NCBI GenBank assembly: GCA_015956445.1
Contig: WIUZ02000002.1
Coordinates: 1 to 64,000, forward strand
DNA length: 64,000 nt
Direction of reading: 5' to 3'
Origin: Thelephora terrestris
Lineage: Eukaryota; Basidiomycota; Agaricomycetes; Thelephorales; Thelephoraceae
Shown here: one piece after another, positions 22,726 through 31,726 of the stretch
Position numbering within the stretch: the stretch's first letter is position 1
Layout of the letters: the number at the start of each line of letters is the position of its first letter
Notes under the pieces: model-generated
The model's database searches: none
Told to the model about the DNA's origin: nothing
Seen by the model: the letters and a program-made list of their open reading frames with translations, nothing else
Position numbers and translations under genes: made by a program

Positions 22726-23953
22726 GTGTGGGAAAGGAATGACAAAGAACAATATCACATGTAAAGACTGACCAATGAGAGGACGACGCGTCAGCTCGTC
22801 CGATCAGGACAACAAAGGACCGAGTGGGGCTTGAATGTCGAGGGCGAATGTATGAGGAGTCTGGACCGGTGAAACAATGGGCCGAGCCAATGGCGAATAG
22901 GGCGCGGGCGCTGTCAAGGATCGAATAAAGCGTAGTGTGAACCGGCCATTGGATCCATCAAACTCCCTTCTTCCCAAATCAACAATCCCACCAACCAACT
23001 ACTCATCCACTATGCCCATGATCTCCGATCGAGTTTTTCGTGCTGAGAACAGCACCGCTACCATCGAGTCTGCGGATCCACGCTCCGTGCAGAACAAGAG
23101 CTACTTCCTTCCGAACGCCAATGTAGCGTACCCTAGTTATCGCGAGGTGCGACGTCACGTGTCGCCGTTTGCTGGCAACCACTGACATCGCATCGTAGAT
23201 CTTCGCGGTTGCCGACAAGGTGGACGCTCGACAACTAGAGGCAACGATAGCCAAGCCTCCCAACTACTTGACCATAGACGACGAGCTGTGGTACCACAAC
23301 TTGATTGACCACAAGTTACAAGAGTCTATGCGCGGGGTCACGTTCGACACCGAGTTGCGTATGCCATGGGAGACTCCGGTGGCGTCATCGCTGTGGGGTC
23401 TTCTGAAGATGGGAATCTACGATCTGGGAAACGGCGAAGGAAGGTGGCCGGGGGCGACTCGTTCGCAACACTATACAGCAGCCGTTGGTCACCGCCTTTG
23501 GTTCCTTTTGAGGACGGAACAGAAAGCAGTGAGTCGGTCTGTGCATCCCGCTTGTGGGATAACACTGACAGGCTTGTAGAATGAGCGGCTGAAGCGTGAA
23601 GTGAAGGAGGCGAAGGATGATGCCCGTAGGATGTATTCGGAAGCGTTGGACATGAAGAAGACGCTGCTCCTGATGAACGATACGCTCCGCGTTACTTTTG
23701 AGAGCGAGATGCTAGCAATGCGCGAAGAACACAACCGGTTGGTCGAGTCTTTGAAGGAACGGGACGACACCATTCAGCGGGACCTGATCGAGGTCGACCG
23801 ACGGCTCAACCGTCATAGAAGGGCTCTGAATGAGCTTGACACCAAGGTTGGTGCGACTTCTCCTGGTCTTTGTCCAAGAGAGCTCATGCCACTCCTAGGT
23901 CGATACGTTGGACGACGCCTTGCCATTGTTGGGCGCTCGAGTCGAATCAATGA

Positions 23954-24454
23954 CACTGGGGGCAGGGGCACCTGGAATTGGTGATTACATCTTGATTACA
24001 TGGTGAGCTCATGTGCACTTTTCAATGATTGTAATCACCAATTCCAGGTTGCTTACATTTCAAATGTTACCTTGACATGTAATTCAACTGTTGCCACCAA
24101 CTCCATTTGAACTTTCCTCAAGATGTTCCCAAGCAATGTTTCCTGAATGTGCCCACTGGGTACATTGTGAAAAAATCTCATGTTTTTGAGCGCATTTAGA
24201 TTACATCTTGGACAATTAAACAACATGCTGATTACATTGCAGTATCATTTTTGCCGACAGGTCAAAAACATTCCAAAAACATTTGTTGAGAACATTTCAA
24301 ATGGAATTGGTGGACATTGGTTGGATTACATGTCAAGGTAACATTTGAAATGTAATCAACCTGGAATCGGCAATTACAATCATTGAAAAGTGCACATGAG
24401 CTCACCATGCAATCAAGATGTAATCACTGATTCCAGGTGCCCTTGCCCCCAGTG
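23954..24454. mobile_element. CACTG family B element, 501 bp, TGA target duplication
   Basis: The termini are CACTGGGGGCAGGGGCACC and GGTGCCCTTGCCCCCAGTG, flanked by TGA at 23951-23953 and 24455-24457. Inverted arms match over at least 160 bp. Each arm contains a smaller palindrome: CCTGGAATTGGTGATTAC at 23971-23988 pairs with GTAATCACCAATTCCAGG at 24031-24048. The element sits in the coding sequence of gag-like copy 2 at an ATGA. It encodes no protein and is the same length as the copy at 26702. Confidence 0.93.
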
Positions 24455-25456
24455 TGAGCGAGCGGTTGTGCCACTGCCACACTCGTTTGGTAGCTGCGGT
24501 TCGTGACGAGTCCGAAGACAAGTCGATACCGGATCGGATGGCTTCTCCCATAGGTGGGATGTCGGTTGACATGTTTGACTTGTCCACTGACATCCCTTTT
24601 TAGCTTCCGATGGGTCGTATCGCACACCTGCGCACACCGATGGCGGGGAGGAGGTCATTCGCGAGACGTCCGAGGAGACGGCCGTGAATCCGGTTAGCAG
24701 TTCTCCCGAGTTGGAGTACGCGGGGGAGAACGAGGTGGCCGTTCCGATTCCGCCTCCTTCGATCTCGCCGGTGCGTGGTCAACGTTCTATCCGTGCTCGT
24801 CGTTGGGTTCCTTATCGCGGGGCACTTCGTCCAGCGCACCGTATGCGTCCCAGTAATCCCAACGTTATCCGCCAGGGTGGAGACATTGAGTCCACCGTCC
24901 TATTCCGATGCGACGATGCTACAGTGTCGCGTGGATCGCGGCGAGTTGATTCCGGTGGAGTCCGTCGACGTGAATGGCTTAACCGACCTTACGCTCTTGT
25001 CGGTCCAGCGTGCAGCGGAGGCCGTTCGCCTGGTGGCTCAACTGACCGAGAGAGTGGAGGGTTGGTCAGTCCAGAGGACTCTGGATCAGACTACGGTCGA
25101 TTTAGCGAGGAACCGCCTTCGCGCCGAGGTTCAGTTTGTCAGGAACATGGTATTTTTAAACTTTTTATAACACGCTCTTTCTTCGAACTCTTCTTATCAC
25201 TTCTTATGTTTTGAACGCTTCACACTCCTTATCCTTCACACCAATCATTCAAAACACACACACGCGCGTACTATTCCCAGCGAATCCACAACGAGCTATA
25301 CAAGTGCTATCCCAATCCCATCAAAAGTCGACTCTATCTACGGCAGGCCTGAAGGTCATCAACTGTCCATCCCGGAGATCGTAGTGCTGGCCCCTCCTCG
25401 CAAGGACCTCTCCGAACATGGCGTCACCATCTTCGGCACTCAGCTGAACGACTAGT

Positions 25457-27562
25457 TCAAGCCGATAGGAAGAAATACCTTCGAGCAGACCGATCAGCCT
25501 CCCAGATGTCACTGAACTCTGGAACACTTGGTCCCACATCGCCATCACCGGGTGACTGCTCGACAGCACTATCGACGTAGTCGGCAAGCGACCCTCCGTC
25601 TCCCTCGTCGGACCCCTGGGCGGAATCCTGTCTTGCGAGTCGAAGCTGGTGGCGAAGCTGGATCTCCGACTCGACCTGTCGGTAGGGACGGTTGACCCGA
25701 TAGCGGAACTCTCGTCCCCCACCTCGACCAGACTGGTCACCATCTGACTCGACTGGACGAGGATAGGGATTAGCCGATGGAGCCATGCGATGAGCAGGAC
25801 GGCGTCGAGAGCGTTTGCATTGTTGCCCCTTAGTCACCGGACGTACCTCGGCAACCCTCGGAGCATCTTCGGCTCGGTCGACCTCCATGACCTCATCCTC
25901 GATCTTCACCAACTGATGGATCGGCTGCAAGACGCAGCGCCCACAGTTCTCCTTGTCGGAAGCGGCCAAAGTGGAAGCCGGACCCGGAGTCGGAACGGGA
26001 ACCGCGTTCTCGATCGGAGGCGTCGCATAGGACGACGGGTTAGGCGATGGGAGTACCACCTCGTCGGCGTACTCCAACTCGAATGGAACATCCGCTGTCC
26101 CCTGACCAACCAATTTGGGACCCTCCTTGCAGTTGCAGGTCTTGTCCTGCAAGGACTCAACCTGCGCTGTCAACACAGCCACCACGTTCTCGAGTTCTTC
26201 GGTCTAGGAAATGTCAGCTTCCATCATTCTAAGCAATGATGAAAGAGGCATTACCTTTTCATCCCTCCTGGCCAACGCTCCCTTGATGTTATTGTCCCTA
26301 ACCTTCAACCCGGCGATCAACTCCTGATGGTTGGCGACCATTGCCTCCAACGCCTCGTTCGTCCCCTGCTGGAAGGCAGCCAAGGTCTCCTTCAATTGAA
26401 GACCCTCTGCTGATAGACGAAGGACGTCTGCCTTCGCCTCCTTCACCTCGCGCTCCAAACGTTCAACCTAGGCATTTTGATTAGTCGAGAGCCATACTCG
26501 AATATTCAAACGGAGAACCTACCTTGCTCTCCCCCTCCCGAACGAGCGACCACAACAACGACGTGGCGGCAGTGGCATGGCGGACGGCCCGAGGAACGGT
26601 TGCTCCGTGCTCCAATAGGTCCTGATCGTAGATTCCCCTCTGCAGGGTGTACCAAAGCTCCTTCTTGATCGGATGCTCCAGCTCCCCGAACCTACCCCTC
26701 ACACTGGGGGCAGGGGCACCTGGAATCGGTGATTACATCCCGATTACATGGTGAGTTCATGTGCACTTTTCAATGATTGTAATCACTGATTCTAGGTTGA
26801 TTACATTTAAAATGTTACCTTGACATGTAATTCAACTGTGCCCACCAACTCCATTTGAAATTTCCTCAAAATGTTCCCAAGCAATGTTTCCTGAATGTGC
26901 CCACTGGGCACATTGTGAAAACATCCCATGTTTTCGAGCGCATTTAGATTACATCTCGGACGATTGAAGAACATGTTGACTACATTGCAGTATCATTTTT
27001 GCTGACAGGTAAAAAACATCCCAGAAACATTTGTAGAGAACATTCCAAATGTAATTGGTGGACATTGGCTGGATTACATGTCAAGGTAACATTTGAAATG
27101 TAACCAACCTGGAATCGACAATTACAATCATTGAAAAGTGCACATGAACTCACCATGTAATCAAGATGTAATCACCGATTCCAGGTGCCCTTGCCCCCAG
27201 TGTCATTCGGAAGGCCACCTTTTCGGCGATGATCGTACGGACCCAGAGCTCATCGTCCCAGGTCAACCCCACCAAATGAGGCATCGTCTCCCTGAGACGT
27301 TCGGCGTCCACCTCCGTAATAACCTCCAAGATCTAGAAGCCGTTAGTTTGACATCAACGCCGAAAGAACGTTCCTCTACCTAGAGGAAGGCGTTAGTGCA
27401 AACATACTAAGCTCTAGGTCTCCCCCATACCTGATCATCCGTGGTATAGGGAGTCCCCACCGCACACGCGTAGGTCTTGCAAGCGGCGGCACGACGGTCA
27501 ATGCGAGAGATGGTAGAGATGCCGTTGGCAACTTTGTAGGTATGGTTGTTGGGAAAGGACAT
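25457..27562 (-). pseudogene. Gag-like coiled-coil gene, copy 3, interrupted by a CACTG element
   Basis: ATG at 27562 (MSFPNNHTYKVANGIST). Exons then cover 27562-27433, about 27335-27203, 26701-26525, 26466-26255 and 26200-25457. The order of parts matches copy 2: an N-terminal domain with DELWVRTIIAEKV and RGIYDQD, a coiled coil (ERLEREVKEAKAD...), a Cys patch (DKTCNCKEG), a Pro-rich linker with ELEYADEVV, an RRPAHRM motif and an acidic tail. The 501-bp insertion at 26702 splits VAFRM/RGRFGEL and its removal restores the frame. Apart from that insert no stop or frameshift was noticed, so it is probably the best-preserved member. It resembles copy 2 only at protein level. Function is unknown. 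Confidence 0.7.
26702..27202. mobile_element. CACTG family B element, 501 bp, TCA target duplication
   Basis: The termini CACTGGGGGCAGGGGCACC and GGTGCCCTTGCCCCCAGTG are flanked by TCA at 26699-26701 and 27203-27205. It is over 90% identical by eye to the 23954 copy and exactly the same length. Inverted arms of about 165 bp contain the same nested palindrome. It interrupts gag-like copy 3 at an ATGA codon context on the minus strand. Confidence 0.93.
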
Positions 27563-28486
27563 GTTTTGGTAAGATGATGGGGAAGTTGCTGGTGTTGCTG
27601 ATCAAGGATGGCTCCAAGAAGACGTCCTTCTTATAGCCTAGATCGGTGATCCTTCACGTGACCTACCTCGACGAACCTCATTGGTCCGGGTCACATCAAC
27701 TTCCGCCCCTGTACCATCATCGTCGGCTTACTACATCAAGCTGACACCTCGGCCCGCGGGACGGCCTTGGAAGAACTTCGTTCCGGAACGCCTAGAACGC
27801 GCACGCACTAAAAATAGGTCTCATGACCTTGACGACCCCTTTACGAACCCCCTTTATGACCCTGATGACTCATTTATGACATCATGATAACGACCAACCC
27901 TGGACCCTGGAACACACACGTGGGCACGGGGTATCAACATTTGGACACTGTGCTTCTAATCGGATAGTAACCCTATCTGATCTAGTTGTGCTTTGGAAGC
28001 AGAGTAGGCCCGAGCCGAGAACGGCGGCCGAAGAATATAATCCCTGGTGCCACTTAGGAAGAACGATATTCCCAGGTGCTATGCCTAATCAAGACTGGGT
28101 CTGATCAAGCGATTACGGTTGCAACTCCCAGGTTACTGCCTGTCCGTTGGTATCATACCACCTACCGACAACAAGGGATGTGTAGAGTTCCTTCGATCTC
28201 TAGCCAATCACAGAAGCTCAGAGACGGTGCTCACCTGACCCTTGGGTGTAGTCTAGATTCAGGTACGGACTTTCAGGACCCATGCCCCTATTTCTTTTAG
28301 GACTAGTGTTATCTTACCCCTATGTTTCATGCGGACATTCGTTATCTTTTATGCAATCCTTCACACGCTAGTAAGGCCCTTTGTCCTTTATCTTCCCACG
28401 CGTCATATTTGTTCGCTTCCCTTACTTAGCGTTCTCACACTCCTTATCTCCCTTTGTTCTGGCTTGATAAGGGTATATTAGGGTAT

Positions 28487-28515
28487 TGACGTCATGGCCA
28501 CTCCTTTAGTATAAG
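28487..28515 (+). promoter_or_regulatory. CRE-like and TATA-like promoter block in copy 3
   Basis: A perfect TGACGTCA palindrome (28487-28494) is followed by GGCCACTCC and then AGTATAAGTAG (TATA near 28510). It points to the plus-strand terminus at 28962, away from gag-like copy 3. The same order of motifs occurs in copy 2 near 22555-22720, which suggests a conserved outward promoter. Transcription is not demonstrated. Confidence 0.45.
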
Positions 28516-29354
28516 TAGCAACTGTGGCTGTATTGTAGTACCTTAGTTTTGTTACCTCAGGAAATCCTCTGCCCTTCTCAGCCCAGTTGCAGTTAAGGAC
28601 AAGTCAGAGTTTCTTGTTTGATCCAAGACATCCCCATCTGCTCTCCCTCCCGCTCTGCGCGTCAACTGCGCCTCGTAACTATAGACTCCCAGCAGTCATA
28701 TTAGAACACCTCGAGCGTCCAGTCGATCAACTGGTGGAGTCATCAATCCTGTTGTAGGGATCAACCCTTGCTTGTTAAACCGAACGAAGTGCGGTTTAGG
28801 TTGGGTTTCTCTTTAGGATTTCGACCTGACTTGTAGTGACCTCGGACAACCTACCGGAAGAATAGAGACGTGATCGTTCTCTCACAAGCTAGTTGGACTA
28901 GTGAGTACTCTGCGGAGTCGGCTCAGTGAACTGGTAGTTGTTGGGGTAGAGTGGCCCTGACACAGTTGGCCGTCGCTCATCATCTGGAGGAAGCTCGGGT
29001 CGTCGAGATGGTCGACGAGGAAGTCGACGAGAATGCCTCGGAGGGGACGGAGGAGGAGGTTGCCAGTGCTGAGGAGTACTGGCAGACTAGGTCTTGACGA
29101 CTAGGGGTTTGTACGCCTTAGTCCTCGTTCATAGAGTCCGGGCGGATTCAACTCCGTTGGTTTGGTAATCTTGTGTCTTCGCTGCGCGCCGTGTGTAATA
29201 TCATCAGTGCCCTTGTCTGCGTTCCTTGATGACGTGTGAGTTCGTGATACGGAAAATGATAAGATAAGAGAGGGGTATAGGTAAGGAAAGTGGGCGAAAG
29301 TTGGGTGTAAAAATGGTTCAAAAAGGGAATAAAATTCAGCACGCTGACAGGTAT

Positions 29355-29425
29355 AAGTAAGAAACGTGGGCGAAAGTTGGGTGTATAAATGGTTCAAAAA
29401 AAAGTTAAAATTCAGCACGCTGACA
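29355..29425 (+). mobile_element. Displaced 3' tail of element copy 1
   Basis: The sequence from AAGTAAGAAACGTGGGCG to GCACGCTGACA continues copy 1 after the copy 2 insertion. It is a close match to copy 2's own tail at 29281-29349, so the pair looks like a tandem duplication but is explained by nesting. It ends at 29425 directly against the minisatellite, whose first bases CATGG could be the target duplication. Confidence 0.75.
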
Positions 29426-30030
29426 CATGGGAAATGAATAGTGTTGTACAACCCATGCCCCATGGAGAACGGATAGTGTTGTACAACCCATGGGGCATGG
29501 GAATTGGATAGTGTTGTACAACCCATGGGGCATGGGAAATGGATAGTGTTGTACAACCCATGCCCCATGGAGAAAGGATAGTGTTGTACAACCCATGCCC
29601 CATGGAGAAAGGATAGCGTTGTACAACCCATGACCCATGGGGAACAGATAGCGTTGTACAATCCATGCCCCATGGGGAACAGATAGCGTTGTACAACCCA
29701 TGACCCATGGGGAATGGATAGTGTTGTACAACCCATGGGGCATGGGAATTGGATAGTGTTGTACAACCCATGCCCCATGGGGAAAGGATAGCATTGTACA
29801 ACCCATGAGGCATGGGGAAGGGATAGTGTTGTACAACCCATGGGGCATGGGCAACAGATACCATTGTACAACCCATGGGGCATGGGCAACAGATACTATT
29901 CCATTACCCATGGGTCATGGGTTGTACAATGGTATCTTTTCTCCATGGGTCATGAGTTGTACAACGTTGCATGGCCCATGACCCATGGAGAATTGTCACA
30001 ATGTATGGTCCATGACCCATGGAGAAAAGA
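29426..30030. repeat. 35-bp minisatellite that reverses orientation
   Basis: About thirteen units of 35 bp fit the pattern GGATAGTGTTGTACAACCC followed by ATGCCCCATGG or ATGGGGCATGGG. The CCATGG core is near-palindromic and occurs in either orientation within units. At about 29900 the array inverts: the following units read CCATGGGTCATGGGTTGTACAA. Since 35 is not a multiple of three and the unit has no minus-strand stop, all three minus frames stay open for 150-260 codons; these are not genes. Confidence 0.88.
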
Positions 30031-30039
30031 TAGCTGAAG

Positions 30040-30225
30040 GGGCTCGGATAGCATCGTATATAGCTTGTTGTGTCGATTCGCTGGGAATAGTACGCGCGTG
30101 TGTGTGTGTTTTGAATGATTGGTGTGAAGGATAAGGAGTGGGAAGCATTCAACCATAAGAAATGGTAAAAAGAGTTCGAAGAAAGAGCGTGTTATAAAAA
30201 GTTTAAAAATACCATGTTCCTGACA
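30040..30225 (-). mobile_element. Inverted fragment of the copy 3 terminus
   Basis: Read on the minus strand, TGTCAGGAACATGGTATTTT at 30225 and the following ~180 bp match 25137-25320, including the GTGTGTGTGTTTTGAATGATT block. It is a rearranged piece, not a complete element. Confidence 0.8.
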
Positions 30226-30361
30226 CTGACTTGTAGTGACCTCGGACAACCTACCGGAAGAATAGAAAAGTGATCTTTCTCTCACAGCTAGTTGGACTAG
30301 TGAGTACTCTGTGGAGTCGGCTCAGTGCACTGGTAGCTGTTGGGGTAGAGTGGCCCTGACA
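30226..30361 (+). mobile_element. Fragment of the other copy 3 terminus
   Basis: The sequence CTGACTTGTAGTGACCTCGG...GTGGCCCTGACA matches 28827-28962. It is joined directly to the inverted opposite terminus at 30225, so a deletion-inversion has brought the two ends of one element family head to tail. Confidence 0.8.
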
Positions 30362-31726
30362 GCCCCCAGCATTTGCAGTACAAGCCACTGTTGATGAGTC
30401 ACACTTCCCCAAGTTCTCAACCACCAGTATACACCGCAAAACCTGGCTGCAAGCACCCACACTAACACTCAGCCCTGTCAGGGTCAACAGCCTAGGCTTA
30501 TTCTGATGTCAGAGGATCAGTTTTTGGAGATGAAAAGGGGTTGAACGAAATGTTCATAAATTGGGGGAGTAAGAGTACAGGGATCTGGGTGTAGGGATAG
30601 AGAGAGTCTATTCTCTGGGTTAATACCTATAACCACTGAGAAGCTGATGGGAGTATAATTAAGGTTCACACTTAAGGCAATGGATTCACCATCAAATGAA
30701 TAGAAGGGAGAGATTAGAGTATGATTTATACTCTCTTATATATTGAGCTAATGAAAGCGATTTCAATATTGAGGATGGAAAAAGAGAAAGGTCTGAGGGA
30801 CCCTTCCTTATATATATCCCCATTCAACAAGTCACACCATGCATGCTCTTTCCTCCCATCACCTAACATTTTCCCATTTCCTGTTGAAGCACCTACTGCC
30901 CCCAGGCTGCTTTGGTAAGCATGGATGGCATGAATTTCCTTAATTGCTGGCTGATCTTGTGTTTCCAGAAGTTGATGTATGATGATTCTGGCTCATTTGG
31001 CACTGCACTTGGCACTGCAGTTAACAAGATATGGTGTATCTCATGCCAGGCTCAGAGGACATGCTTTCTATCCCCATAGTCCTTCATGTCCAGGTTACAG
31101 CTGCTGCCTTCAAGGGAGAGCTGTGGTGTACACCCCTGTCCTGTGGAGCTACTTCACCTAGTTTGATCACCAAGGTTGGGAAAAAGCCTCAAATTCTGCC
31201 ATTTAAGAACCTCCAAAAAATACGTAGACCAAGTCAAAGCCCAAGGTATCCCCTCATGCTACATGTTTTTTGAATCAATTGTGGTGTGTAATAGCCCAGG
31301 GAAAATTAGTTTCAAAGAATGTGGGCAGAGCTGAGTGTGTGGGAATTCCACATGGAGCCAAAATTTATCAGAGGGCTGCCAGTCCCCAAAGGAAAGTAGG
31401 TTAAAGCTGGGTGTGAAAACAGTTCAAAAAGGGAATACAGCATGCTGAGAAAAGGGTACCAAGCTCTGTTGGGTTTCCTGTAGTTACAGTACATTTGGAT
31501 CTCATCCTTATGTACTTAACTACGGCTGTCCAATGGAATTATAGTGTAAAAACACGGGAGAAACACAACATGCAACATCACTGGTTCTGGGCTAAGGGAC
31601 CGGTCACATGACCCTACATCGGAAGAGAGGTGCCTAATGTTACACTGAAAACTACTCTGCTCGTCAAGGGATTCTGTAATATAGAGGCTACACACCACGC
31701 CGTAAGCACAATTAAATGGAAAATAT
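30362..31726. other. AT-richer spacer with a transposon relic
   Basis: No supported gene was found. At about 31393-31450 the sequence AAAGTAGG...GGTTCAAAAAGGGAATACAGCATGCTGA is a diverged relic of the TGTCAG-element tail (compare 29290-29349). The rest (30540-31380) has short open frames only. This spacer marks the border between the repeat-rich half and the conserved gene block. Confidence 0.45.

Larger units (their letters stand above)
25137..28962 (-). mobile_element. TGTCAG element, copy 3 (3.83 kb), inserted in copy 2
   Basis: On the plus strand it runs from TGTCAGGAACATGG at 25137 to GAGTGGCCCTGACA at 28962, flanked by CAGTT at 25132-25136 and 28963-28967. The flanks join to the gag-like copy 2 sequence, matching the uninterrupted copy 1 (GTACAGCTGGCC). 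Read on the minus strand it starts TGTCAGGGCCACTC, like copy 2, then carries gag-like copy 3. The 3' ends of copies 2 and 3 differ beyond the last six or seven bases. Without its 501-bp CACTG insert it is about 3.32 kb. No pol-type gene is present. Confidence 0.82.
23012..29072 (+). pseudogene. Gag-like coiled-coil gene, copy 2, split by two transposons
   Basis: ATG at 23012 (MPMISDRVFRAENSTAT). Exons run to 23147, 23199-23580, 23581-23848 and from about 23902, then again after the insertions. An N-terminal domain contains DELWYHNLIDHKL and GIYDLGN. It is followed by a charged coiled coil (ERLKREVKEAKDDARR...), a Cys/His patch (CHCHTRL) and a Pro/Arg-rich tail with LRPAHRM. The 501-bp CACTG element at 23954 interrupts ESM/SERLCHCH. 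The 3.8-kb element at 25137 interrupts the tail. Removing each insert with one target copy restores the frame to the TGA at 29070-29072. Copy 3 shares the same domain order at low identity, so the family is old and was kept coding. No known family is recognised; a structural gag-like role is a guess. Confidence 0.7.
22081..29349 (+). mobile_element. TGTCAG element, copy 2 (7.27 kb with its nested inserts)
   Basis: The start TGTCAGGGCCACTC at 22081 and end CAGCACGCTGACA at 29349 are flanked by GGTAT at 22076-22080 and 29350-29354. The outer sequence is the tail of copy 1 and reads on across the gap (AAAAGGGTAT then AAGTAAGAAACGTGGGCG). Copy 2's own tail at 29280-29349 is the same sequence, so the site is confirmed by a paralogue. 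Removing the two inserts leaves about 2.93 kb with one gag-like gene on the plus strand. No reverse transcriptase, integrase or transposase was seen, and the two ends share only the short inverted terminus. TG...CA ends with a 5-bp duplication suit an LTR-type integrase product, but no LTR pair is visible; the class is unresolved. Confidence 0.8.

Noticed and set aside
24775-25170. A second open frame over gag-like copy 2 (through ...LARNRLRAEVQ)
   Set aside because: The other frame carries the family motifs shared with copy 3 and continues from the upstream exon by a normal intron, so this one is a shadow.
29275-29425. A tandem duplication of about 75 bp
   Set aside because: The two copies are the tails of element copies 2 and 1, brought together by nested insertion with a GGTAT duplication between them.
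29101-29911. Three overlapping minus-strand open frames of 154-262 codons
   Set aside because: They are translations of the 35-bp minisatellite in all three frames and show only the repeated unit.
25137-30225. A 5.1-kb transposon with ~180-bp terminal inverted repeats
   Set aside because: The flanks at 25136 and 30226 do not match, whereas CAGTT at 25132 and 28963 does, and the gag-like frame rejoins at 28963. The 30225 end is a separate fragment.
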